Below are positions 45,392-56,113 of a stretch of 64,000 bases of DNA, piece after piece. Positions within the stretch are counted from its first letter, which is position 1; each line of letters opens with the position of its first letter. The notes beneath the pieces were generated by a model, which saw nothing but the letters and a program-made list of their open reading frames with translations, did no database searches and was not told the DNA's origin. The stretch comes from Antitrichia curtipendula (lineage: Eukaryota; Streptophyta; Bryopsida; Hypnales; Leucodontaceae). The stretch is from contig OX579635.1 of NCBI GenBank assembly GCA_951230915.1, positions 36,580,001-36,644,000 on the forward strand, in the 5' to 3' direction. Made by a program: the position numbers and the translations under genes.

Positions 45392-47335
45392 ATGGCGTTC
45401 GCAGCTGGCGGAGTGGCAACCAGGTGTTTGTATAGTAATTCGGAACCTAGCTGCAGCTTTTCGGTATGCAGCCCCTCGTTTGGGACATCTCGGCGGTCTC
45501 GCACGTTTTTGAATTCTTCGCTTAGACCGTCTCCTTCGCAATGTGTTTCGTGTCCTTCATCGTCAGGTACGCATCGTAGTGCGATATCATCAGTTCAGAT
45601 TGTAGCTGGATTTGTAGAAGACGAGGAGGACGAGGACGAAGAGGAGGAGGAGAACCTTCCAGTTGAGGTTTACGAGAAAGTGGCCAAGGACATAGCGCAG
45701 GAGTATACCCGCGATTTATATGAGCAAATGCGAAGAGAGGACGCGGGGCTGAAAGGGAAGGCGAAGAAGGCGAAGAAGCGAGCAGGAAAAGAATTAGACG
45801 ATTCCGAGCTTAGAATCCCCGACCACTTATTACCGAAAGTGGCCGTAGTGGGTCGTCCGAACGTCGGCAAATCCGCACTCTTCAATCGAATTGCAGGCGG
45901 CGACATTGCGATAGTGCACGACGAGGCGGGCGTGACTCGTGACAGGTTATACACTCGCGCATTTTGGAGCACCCATGAGTTTATGTTAGTCGATACCGGG
46001 GGGGTGTTGACGATTCCAGGAGAAGGTAGCGACGCCGTTGCGGTGACAGCCGGTGGAGGCGCGGAGGCTGTTGCGAAGGCCGTGAAGGAAGCCTTCGATG
46101 CTGGATTACCAGCTATGATCGAACGGCAAGCAGCGTCCGCAGTCGCCAGCGCCAACTCCATCATCTTCGTCGTGGACGGGCAATCAGGGTTAACAGCTGC
46201 CGACATCGACATCGGCAATTGGTTACGGCGAAAGCACTCCAACAAGAAGATAACTCTCGCCGTGAACAAATGCGAGTCGCCAACCAAGGGGCAGCTCCAA
46301 GCCGCCGAGTTTTGGACTCTAGGGTTTACTCCCATTCCCGTCTCTGCAATCTCAGGTACCGGAACAGGTGACCTCCTCGACCTCGTCTGCGAGGATCTTA
46401 AACCCGAGGACGGCGAGCTCGAAGAAGAGGAAGACAAGCCCATGGCGGTCGCCATCGTCGGAAAGCCGAACGTCGGCAAATCCAGCATCTTAAACGCTCT
46501 TGTAGGCGAGGAGCGCACCATCGTCAGCCCCGTGAGTGGCACCACGCGCGACGCCATCGACACAGACTTCGTGGACGAAACCGGCCACCAACTGAAGCTC
46601 ATCGACACGGCCGGAATCCGCAGACGCGGAGCCGTAGCATCCGCGGGAAGCCGAACGGAGTCTTTATCCGTGAACCGCGCCTTCCGAGCCATCCGAAGAT
46701 CAGATGTGGTGGCGCTTGTCATCGACGCCATGGATTGCGTGACGGAGCAGGATTTTAGGTTAGGCGAGCGGATTGCGAGAGAAGGCAAAGCGTGCATCGT
46801 CGTCGTCAACAAGTGGGACACCGTGCCGAATAAAGACTCCACCAGCACTGTCTGGTACGACCGCGACGTGCGCGAACGGTTGCGCTGTCTGGACTGGGCA
46901 CCCATCATGTACTGCTCGGCCAGCAGCGGCCAAAGGATTAAGAAAATTCTGGAGACGGCTGTGGCTGCCGGTGAGGAGCGTTGCCGGCGTCTCACAACAG
47001 CAACCTTGAACCAAGTGATCCGTGATGCAGTGGCGTTGAAGCAGCCTCCCACAGGGCGCGGGGGGAAGAAGGGAAGAATCTACTATTGCACGCAAGCGGG
47101 GATCAAGCCACCCACTTTCGTGTTTTTTGTAAACGATGCGAATTTGTTTCCCGAGATTTATCGACGCTACATGGAGAAGCAGCTCCGACTCAATGTGGGT
47201 TACCCAGGCACGCCTGTGCGATTGCTATGGCGCAGCAAACAGAAGAGCGATCGCAAGGAAGCGCCTAGCAGAGAGGGGTCCTCAAGGTCGTCTCCTTCGT
47301 CTTCCACTGCAAATATGGTACCCTTTTCTCAATAA
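45392..47335 (+). CDS. Plastid double-GTPase Der/EngA
   Basis: Der/EngA GTPases carry two tandem GTPase domains and a KH-like domain and help assemble the large (50S) ribosomal subunit; the plant version acts in chloroplasts. This is a single exon of 647 codons. I take the ATG at 45392 because upstream codons in frame lack an ATG. A Ser/Arg-rich transit peptide spans about residues 1-70, then an acidic patch (about 76-88) and a Lys-rich segment. Domain 1: GRPNVGKS (154-161), DTGG (201), NKCE (292). Domain 2: GKPNVGKS (357-364), DTAGIRRR (405), NKWD (473). The KH-like part includes YYCTQAGIKPPTFVFFVN and ends before a Ser-rich tail. The closest named plant gene I recall is At3g12080 (EMB2738, about 663 residues). 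AATAAA overlaps the stop codon (47332-47337). Confidence 0.96.
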   Translation: MAFAAGGVATRCLYSNSEPSCSFSVCSPSFGTSRRSRTFLNSSLRPSPSQCVSCPSSSGTHRSAISSVQIVAGFVEDEEDEDEEEEENLPVEVYEKVAKDIAQEYTRDLYEQMRREDAGLKGKAKKAKKRAGKELDDSELRIPDHLLPKVAVVGRPNVGKSALFNRIAGGDIAIVHDEAGVTRDRLYTRAFWSTHEFMLVDTGGVLTIPGEGSDAVAVTAGGGAEAVAKAVKEAFDAGLPAMIERQAASAVASANSIIFVVDGQSGLTAADIDIGNWLRRKHSNKKITLAVNKCESPTKGQLQAAEFWTLGFTPIPVSAISGTGTGDLLDLVCEDLKPEDGELEEEEDKPMAVAIVGKPNVGKSSILNALVGEERTIVSPVSGTTRDAIDTDFVDETGHQLKLIDTAGIRRRGAVASAGSRTESLSVNRAFRAIRRSDVVALVIDAMDCVTEQDFRLGERIAREGKACIVVVNKWDTVPNKDSTSTVWYDRDVRERLRCLDWAPIMYCSASSGQRIKKILETAVAAGEERCRRLTTATLNQVIRDAVALKQPPTGRGGKKGRIYYCTQAGIKPPTFVFFVNDANLFPEIYRRYMEKQLRLNVGYPGTPVRLLWRSKQKSDRKEAPSREGSSRSSPSSSTANMVPFSQ

Positions 47336-48020
47336 AAACAACAACAAAACAGAGTCTCCGTTCTCTCTCAAACTTCTTCCGTTGCTGCTTGTTCCGAATT
47401 TCATGTTGCTTGTTCTGGCTACTTCGGAATATTGAGTTTGAATCGAGAGTATTGAAATTTCATGTTGCTTGGAGGTTTCACTGACTTTTGGTAGAAATTA
47501 CTCTCTTTCCGATCTGCCAATTCTCGTGTTTTTGTGATATTATGGAGCCCTGGCTTCCTGAGGTTGACAAGGTCTGAAGTGGATTCAAATCAATATCAGC
47601 CTGTATCCACATTATGTTCAAACACGTAAGGGACAGAGAATACTATTTGTGTCAATTTAAGCATTTAACATATGCAGGAGTGTTATGGAGCTGTGGAGAG
47701 ATCTAGTTTGGGTACCGAAGCCACACTCTCTGGAGATCACAGTTTTGCCACCATACTGTTTGTGAATTTCTTATGCAATTTCAGAGTGGGAAGGTTTAGA
47801 GAATTGTGAGTTGAACGCATTTGGCTTAGGATTGCAGACTGGGTTCGTTCATCTTCTGTTGTCCGCATACAGTACTACAGATTTTGAAACTGTTATACTC
47901 GACAGTGAAGCTGGAGACTTCCCTCAGGGTGTTTTTGAAGTTCAAAGATTTTCAATGATTAGCACCTAACCCAATTTGGTTCATAATTTTTGGACTCTTA
48001 TTAACCTTGAATTTTCAGAG
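47336..48020. other. 3' flank of Der
   Basis: The Der 3' untranslated region probably extends into this stretch. From about 47500 the sequence is AT-rich without a gene. Confidence 0.45.
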
Positions 48021-48431
48021 TAACCCCTAACGGTCCAAACACTGTTTTTTTGGGCAATATAGCGATTTGGGGCGGCTTACTACAAACAGAATTTTTATTT
48101 ATTTTTCTTTGAAAATTTCACACAACATGTGCCTGAGGAGTAGCTTTAAGGCGGAGCTTCATCATTCTAGAAATGCATAAGTTAAGCCTTCAACGCCCAT
48201 AATTTTACTAGCCAATGTTGTGGGGTCCCTTTTGCTCCCCTAGAAAGTGGAAGCTTCTAGCATTGCAACTTTTGAACCATCCAATGACACTAGTCTTGCA
48301 ACTTTCCAACTAGTCAATGATTCCATGCAAATGAAACTATGTTCACTCCTAGGAATCTAGGGAGGGATTATCCCAATGTCCAAGGGGGAATTGGTTTAGG
48401 CTAGTTAACAACATTATGGTTTGAATATGGT

Positions 48432-49790
48432 GTCTTGTTGCCTATCCAGAAAAGGATGAATTTCCTAATTGTGGTAAGTATTTGTGAAGGGGGAAGAAAT
48501 GTCAAAAGACTAAACTAACTTTTATCCAACACCTCATCCAATCCACAAAATCCAAAAGAACCTAGTGGCCTCAACACTAAAGAAAATAATGCTATTGCTT
48601 TAGCAAATTTCCTTCACCTACAATTCTAATTTTGAAACTCAACCCTTGATACCTATAAGATACAATAGCCGTTGAATCCTTTTCAAGTTTGCATAGTCTT
48701 TTTTCAAGCTTTAAAGAATATTCCTCATAACCCTAATACTTATAAGATATAATAGTACTTGAATCCTTTTCAGATTTGTCTATTGCATCCTCTCAAATTC
48801 TAAAGTACAACCTTCATATTAAAAAAATACTAATATATTTTTCCTTCTCTCAAACATCCTTCTATCATATATTCTTCTATTATATGTTCTCTTTCAACTC
48901 CCTCACTCTTCCATGAATCTCAAGAACCATGGAGAGCTCAAAGCTCTCAAACATCTCATTCTTAGATACCCTATTAAGTTCCGTCTCCCTTGTATAGAAT
49001 CAAATGTATCTTGACACATGACATTCTTCAAATTGGTCCATCCGATTGATGATAGAATGCAATGCATTATTGCTAGTGTCTCTCTATTGTACAACTTGTT
49101 GTTGCATTACAAAATTCAATGATTCAAGCATCCTCAACATACCAACATTTGGTACCTTAACTCGACCACTAAATTGACCATCTAATGGTCTTACAACGTC
49201 ACCACTAAGTTCACCCTCATGGTTCATTGCACACCTCAAAACCTATACAAATCACAAACTCTACTACTTTGCATGTTTCACATCAGGTTCACCAAAGATG
49301 ATGCAAGTTTTTGTTGCCTATCTGGAAAAGCATAGGACTTCTAGCTGTGGTAAATGTTTATAAAAGGGAAAAAAAATGCCGAAAGACTAAAGTAACTTTT
49401 CCAACACATTGTCATGTGAACTTGTGAAGTGACATTGGGGCCATTTTACATCAATTTTAGTGTTAAATGAACTCCTTTAGAGGGTGTGTTTGTAATGCAA
49501 TCCTTCTTAGTTTTTGATTGCATATTTGATGTTGGTTGCGACACCTGATCTATTGTGTACTACTATCTTTATTTAAATAGCAACCTAATCCAATCCATTG
49601 AATCCAAAAAAAATAGTTTCCTCAACAATAAAGAAAACAACGTTTTCCCTTAGTGATTTTCTTTCATCTACAATCCTAATTTCAAAATTCAACCCTGGAT
49701 ATTTGTAAGATGCAATAGCACTCAAAATCCTCTCAAGTTTGTCTATTGAACTCTCTTAAGCTCTAAAGTTTAACTCTCCTAAGAACCCAA
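48432..49790 (+). repeat. Direct duplication inside the 4.3 kb element
   Basis: 48432-48800 (starting GTCTTGTTGCCTATCCAGAA) is repeated at 49311-49790 (TTGTTGCCTATCTGGAAAAG) in the same order, with about 180 bp inserted in the second copy around 49406-49580. Both copies include the phrases CAATCCA(A/T)CA..ATCC and ACCCT(T/G)GATA(C/T). Within the first copy an 84-bp sub-duplication repeats ATAAGATA(C/T)AATAG. Confidence 0.6.
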
Positions 49791-49971
49791 ATAATAAACT
49801 CAATCTGTACATACAATACTTAGTAAATGTATAATTAGCAAAAAGAAATGACTATAAGTAAATGATGATATATTAAATTATCCTTAGTTCCTTCCAACTT
49901 AGATTGCAAGGCTTTTTTAAAGCAAGTCCATTCAATTCTTTTTTAAAACAAGTACCAAAAAAAAAATTCAA

Positions 49972-50119
49972 CACTAAAAAAAATCCTTGTTGCTCTCAAT
50001 ACAATCTACATGCTCTCAATCTAATCTCAAAATTTTGCATTGAAATTGATGTTTTTATATTACAAAAAATATAAATGCCGTGTTGATTATGTTGAGAGCA
50101 ACAAGGTTTTCTTCTAGTG
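49972..50119. mobile_element. 148-bp CACTA-type MITE
   Basis: The element begins CACTAAAAAAAATCCTTGTT at 49972. The inverted right end, ending at 50119, reads CACTAGAAGAAAACCTTGTT; both continue with GCTCTCAA. A 3-bp CAA duplication flanks it (49969-49971 and 50120-50122). The whole element is little more than two ends back to back. The right end is identical over 13 bases to the ends of the CACTA element at 14711-16064, so they may share a transposase. Confidence 0.88.
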
Positions 50120-52337
50120 CAAAGAAGGAAGCCTAGCCTTTAAGTACCTACAAGAAGATCTCAAAGTTGCAAACAATAAAGGGCAAATGCCCAACTAAAT
50201 CCTAGCTACCCAAAGAAGCTAGTCACCCCCAGAGTCTAATCTCCCAAAGAGGCATACCACCTAGCAAGTCTAACCACCTCTCAACTTCAAACCAACTTAG
50301 ATATAGTAAGATGCCTATCTTTTAACTAATAAATGGACTACATCTCAAAGACTAATAAATGGACTAGTAAAATTTTGTATTGCTAAGAAGCACTCTAGTC
50401 ATCATCTAGAATTTGAAGATTAGAGCACTTAATGAAGTATGTAAAATGGTTATAATTATGATGATGTAGAACTATATTAAGTTGTTTGAAAACTTCATGT
50501 GTAGACTTATTGTATATATGGACTGCACAAAAAAATAATCATCTTACAACTTACAAAATTGTAAAGTACAAATGTTCCTAAAGCACACATCACAAGTTAA
50601 CAATAAAAAGAGCCACAATAGATTTTTGTGACCATATTGAAATCTTAATTCCACCCCTATTGTCTCTAGCACAAGAAATGGAGTTTTAGATGGCAAACTC
50701 TCATGCATTCTCCATGCAAATTTATCTAAATTTCAATTTATTGAACTCATTGAAAACACAAATTGGAAGATTAAACTATATTCCCATTCAAATGGGTGAA
50801 TGGTAGATGGAAGGAATACACAACTATTTCTATCCCTAAAGGGTTTCTACATTATAGCAAGCACTATATTTTCACACCACCTTGCAAAGTTTTCAATTAT
50901 AGTACCTTTATTTATTCATTCATTGGAGTGAAATAGACAGGATTTTTTAGAGAAAAATGGGACTATATATTACCTAGCCAAAGATCAATGATGGGCTAGG
51001 AACCCCACGTGTAGTCTCTGAGGAAATCTCCATGCTATTTTTTCCAAGGCCATATCATTTCTATTCAACATATCCATGGACATTGTGTAGATTTAAATAT
51101 AGAAATTTACTTCTATGTCATTCTTACCAAATTCCGGGGAGTTCACTCACGTTCACTTAAAAACTAACTGAGTTCAAAGACTGGGGGTTATTAATTCAAT
51201 AGAAATAGAATTGCTTTTTAAAAAAAAGGTATTTGTAAATAGATATTAGTCTAAAGACAATACATTTGTTGAAATGGGAGAATGTAGGAAGGAAGTCCCA
51301 AGCTCACAAGCATAACCGTACCTAATGCCATTGTATAGTCAATGCATAGATGCATTTGCTTCAGTTTACACAGCTTCGCAAGTACTTTGAACAAGGGGGG
51401 CCACTTCTATTTAACCCATAAAGGTATTTGATGTTTTCAATTCCAAAATTGCTTCAAATTACTTGAATCCAAAGCAAGGCTAAAATCTTCATCTGTATTT
51501 ATTCAATAACAAATGCAACCATAGGATTCTTTAGTTAACATTTTAGAATATACACTCCTAAAATTTTAGAATAAAAAACCTTACCAATTGCAAGATCAAG
51601 TCACTTGAATTTCAAAAAGAAGTATTTTCAACTCTTCCAAAATGGTTAGATTTCATCTTTTAAACTTTTTATACAAAAAATGTGTAGATCCTTAAATTTT
51701 TTAATCTCCATAATATGTTGAAGAAATAAATAAGGATTACTTATAAAGAATTTCAAACAAAAAATATTTCATATTCATGGTTGAAAAAATAGTAAATAGA
51801 AAGAACTAGAGTATAATTTAATTGTTAAGAATTATTAAGGATTTAGTTATGGAATTGAAAAACACCAATTTCAATGGTTGTAATTTTGTAATAAACTATT
51901 TACATCTAATGTTTTTATTTATTTTTCAAAAATAGTGAAAATAGAGTTAAATTGAGGACTTCAAATTTTATTTTAGAATAGAGATTCTATAACTACCCGC
52001 AAACTAAAAATCTTCATAACTTTCATCTCAATAATCAAAATGGAATGATTCAAAGCTTTCCATGCATGCAGAAATCTGGAAAACCAATTTCAAATTTTTA
52101 TTTCTTAAGAATTTTTTTTTTGAGTTGCCCAAGTTGCTTGCTATGCAATCATAATTACATATCATGCAATAACTTTTTGACCATATAGTAAAAAATTATA
52201 AAAATTGTTGCACCTTAAAACTACTCCTTGGGCCATGTTGTGTGGAAATTTCAAAGGAAAAAAATAAAAATTCCGTTTGTAGTGAGCTGCCCCAAATTCC
52301 TATAATGTCCCAAAAGGTGTTTGGGCCTTAGGGGTTA

Positions 52338-53484
52338 GAATAGCTATTTGATAATAATGTTAGATATCAACATACTAACTTAATTCTAGATCATATTTAT
52401 CAAGCCTGCAACAAGTTCATTGATTTTCTTCACATACTAGAGGGAATGAATGCTTTTTGTGGTAATAAATGTTATGTCATAGAAAACAGATGACATTGCT
52501 GAAGGAATAAAGGTCAAGGGAATGAATATTAATACTATTAGTAGACCAAAGTTCATCTTAAATTCTATAAGGAACATATGTGAGCATTTCTACATACAAT
52601 TACCATATACATACATGTACTTCCATATTTTTTTGTATGAAGAAAATACATGACGGTTTGGGACCCAAGCATGTAAGGAAGTTTAAAATGTCCATCCCAA
52701 TGTCAAGAAAAAAAGTTCAAATTTGGTACAATAGTAAAACATATGGTTTATGAGTTGATTACAATCTCAAATCCACTAGAGCTTCTTTCACCTTCTTCTA
52801 CATAATATTCATATTCCAAACTATACCTCATACATTAGTGAACCAAATATATTCAAGAACCTTTAGAATAAACATATTGTCTGTTAGAATATTATGGTAA
52901 AAAATAAAATGATAACATAAGGGGCTTCAAATCTTAAATAATTACCATCATCAATGTTGGTTCACCTACTCATCACCAACCACCCCTTAATTGTCACATG
53001 TTTCTAGACCCAATTCCTTTCAAATTCTTGCATGAAATGTACAATCTCCATTCATAAATGTCTGGGATCAATTCTAGATACACCCATGTAATAGATATTG
53101 AACACAACAAAAATTTAAACTCTGTAGTTTATTTACAAGGCATCCAAAACATACATTCAAAAAGAGTTAAAAATCCTTTTTAGCATATTAATCCTTAAAA
53201 GACATTGAGGCCCAAAAATGGCCAATGGATGACTTAAATAGAAACAAAAAATGAACCTACTGGTCTAATCATCCAAACATTTTGGTGACTATCTTGATTA
53301 TAGGGGGTTGCATCCTTTAACCCTTAAACAACAAGCTGATCACCATGAAAATCATTTATTTGGGTATTGTGTGAATTATTGGCATAAAAAAATGAAAAAG
53401 CACTCACTGAAAGACAAACTACTATAGAAGACTATAATGTAAATTTTGCCTAATCGACAAAACCACAATGCAACTAGTATATGG
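52338..53484. other. AT-rich intergenic stretch
   Basis: No gene, repeat pair or element end was recognised between the 4.3 kb element and the assembly gap. Confidence 0.5.
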
Positions 53485-53684
53485 NNNNNNNNNNNNNNNN
53501 NNNNNNNNNNNNNNNNNNNNNNNNNNNNNNNNNNNNNNNNNNNNNNNNNNNNNNNNNNNNNNNNNNNNNNNNNNNNNNNNNNNNNNNNNNNNNNNNNNNN
53601 NNNNNNNNNNNNNNNNNNNNNNNNNNNNNNNNNNNNNNNNNNNNNNNNNNNNNNNNNNNNNNNNNNNNNNNNNNNNNNNNNNNN
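53485..53684. other. Assembly gap of 200 N
   Basis: Exactly 200 undetermined bases. The round number suggests a placeholder rather than a measured distance. Sequence character changes across it: AT-rich without strand bias on the left, G-poor and C-rich on the right. Confidence 0.99.
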
Positions 53685-53699
53685 ATCAACTGAATTTGC

Positions 53700-55290
53700 G
53701 CACTTCTAATTGTCTTTAGCACTCTCAATTTGTTGTTCCTGTGTGAAATATAATACAGATGATCAAGATAACGAAGTTGAAGAATTTATATAAATATATT
53801 AATGTACATGACAAAGGTTTCAAGCCTGAGGCTTTGTATTAGAAAGGAAACTACTTAGTCTATCGGAACGGTGTGACTCTACAGTTCACAAATGGTTGTG
53901 ACGCTACAGTAAACTAACTTATGCTAACAGTTCCACAGGCACACACCCAGTGATTAAGCAAAATTTATTCAATTCCATTATTTAAAACATCGAGACTACT
54001 AGACAAAACTAATACCCATTTGTGTCTTAATTGCCAACAAGTTGCAGCGTTCAAGATTCCTCGCAAGGCTGCAAGTCTTCACAATTAATCCGACCAATAT
54101 ATAGCCCAAATATTTTCTCACTCATTCAATCATACACCAACCATGCAGAATTCCAAACAATTAGCTACAGATAAGCTTCTATTCCACAACTTCAGGACAA
54201 TTTGTTCATCGATCAGATGGAAGTTCAACATAGCCATCTATAATAACTCAAAAACACACACAGCCCTCAAGTGAGTAACCCATACTTGGTAAAATTAAGT
54301 CACAGCATCTATTTTTAACTTCAAACGCACAAACAAGAGACTGAGGGTCACACATCAATTTGCAAATACACATATGATCAAACTAATATATAGCTGCTAA
54401 TAGAATTCAGCACATACTCTTCCGGCTCATATACTCACACAATATTCAATTGAATATTGGTGGATACGGCTCCATGATCAGGTTCAAACACACCGTTAAC
54501 TTGACTACACTCACGTCGACAATTTAGACCAAAAGAAAACACTTGACAAACTGATTCAACAACGTCTATTTGATTCAATTAATATAGACTGAATGATGCT
54601 TGTACAACCACATTCGACAATTTCACCATTCAATTTGACTTAACTTACACTCAGTTGTAAGTTGATTCCCAATATTCACACATGCAAGAACTAGAGCAGC
54701 AGCATACACTCAAACGATTATTTTCCCCGAGTCTATTAGATTAAAACATACATCTCTACTAATTGCATTCACAACCACACTTAGACAATTTCATAGACTT
54801 AATATACAACTTGACTAACTTGAGTCACAAATTGGTGTCCAATACACACAGACATTTCACATATTAAGTTTTCAGAAGCTGGTAACTCAATTGGTTTGAT
54901 GACCAACTCCTTGTTCAATCACACAATAATTACTCACAGTTCCATTTGACTTAACTTTCTCAGAATGATCACTCATGAGAATTCTCACAACAATCTCCGC
55001 AACTGAACTTTTCGATAAGTTTTCATAACACAACCACTTGATACACAGTCACACACAATGCAATACGCCATGAAACTCACACTCAACTGGATTCACAGAT
55101 TATAATTAAATCAGAACACTCGGCAATTTGTTTCACCACCGAACTTTGCATACAAGCAATAAGTTTCCTCGCAACTCAAATCCACTTAACTTAGTTAACA
55201 TTCACTTGACACAAATCGACTTAATCTCAGTCACTTCAACTACAACAGTAAACTTACAACGGCACTTGGCCAATATACACACAGACAGAA
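53700..55290. other. G-poor, C/A-rich stretch, possibly degenerate tandem repeat
   Basis: The plus strand is depleted in G (for example 8 G against 16 C in 54481-54540). Similar phrases recur: CAACCACATTCGACAATTT (about 54606) and CAACCACACTTAGACAATTT (about 54770), with TTGACTTAACTT and CACACA words between. The roughly 165-bp spacing suggests an old tandem repeat. No long open frame is present on either strand. Confidence 0.4.
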
Positions 55291-55300
55291 ACAAAAATTG

Positions 55301-56113
55301 ATAATCTTTATGATATATTGATGTTTCGGCAAATAGTACAACACTGTGAGTATGGAAGCTAGTGCTCTTCTAATATGAGAGAGAGAGAAACGAATCACTT
55401 GACATAGACTTATATAGTTCCAAAAAGAAGCTGATGCTAAAAGATGTTGTTTGAAGCAAAATACACGTCTATCCATTTGTCTTGGTTCATATCCTAGTCT
55501 ACTAGCCCGGTTCATATCTATTAACCCTTTATGTGCTAAGAAGCCCAAATTGGGTCTCACATTTTTTTAGCAATTTTGAAGAGTTTATATGAGGATTTTT
55601 ATTTCTTTTAATAATTATTTTCTTGAAACCAATGCATGCAATGTTCTTCACTCAAGTTAATAATATAATTAAAAAACTCTATATAGATTATATTTTTTAT
55701 AATATAATCAATCAAAGTTGGCAACTTAAAACCATGAATTCTTAGAACATAAAGGGTTAAGTGTCGTTTAGCTTTTTACATAACATATCTTGCTATTTGA
55801 CATATATTATAGTGGAAAATAGTCTAGTTTTCTGCCCTATTCACACTTCTAAGCCAAATGGATCAAAAATTTAAGAGAAATTACATTCACAAAGACCTTC
55901 CCTTTTCACACAAAATTTGGAAGATGAATAGTTGCACTTCTGACCTACACTAGAAAGATTCTTTGCCATTCATCAGCCAGGAAACATCCTCCACGTCGTT
56001 TATGGGTTAAGGGTTAACAAGATCCAACAAAACCATGTTGCAGTTCAATAATACCGACCATGCTCAAACTCTTATTCAGACGGTTTTAGGTGCTGTTACC
56101 CCCCCCCCCACAC
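55301..56113. other. Spacer 3' of the DUF4419 gene
   Basis: AT-rich non-coding DNA with a short (GA)n run near 55376 and a run of 10 C at 56100-56109, close to the stop codon of the DUF4419 gene. Its right end probably holds that gene's 3' untranslated region. Confidence 0.45.

Larger units (their letters stand above)
48021..52337. mobile_element. 4.3 kb element with long inverted ends, non-coding
   Basis: TAACCCCTAACGGTCCAAAC at 48021 pairs with the inverted right end (reverse complement TAACCCCTAAGGCCCAAACA, ending 52337). The similarity continues inward for about 130 bp, through GGGGC(G/A)GCT(T/C)ACTACAAAC and ACACAACATG. Long inverted ends suggest a MULE or foldback type, but the 9 bases outside each end do not match, so no target duplication is confirmed. 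No transposase frame exists. Inside are a direct duplication (48432-48800 and 49311-49790) and a 148-bp CACTA MITE. Related sequence lies at 59150-59685 and 5690-6130. Confidence 0.6.

Noticed and set aside
46265..46276. NKCE instead of NKxD in the first GTPase domain of Der
   Set aside because: I recall the same NKCESP in plant plastid homologues, so it is a family feature and not a mutation here.
45670..47052. 460-codon open frame on the minus strand, opposite Der
   Set aside because: It lies wholly within the Der GTPase coding sequence; the Ser/Thr-rich product is typical of an antisense shadow.
53446..53728. Open frames across the gap
   Set aside because: They consist of N translated as X and carry no information.
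55945..55970. CACTAGAAAG as a further CACTA end
   Set aside because: No inverted partner with a matching 3-bp duplication was found nearby; taken as chance.
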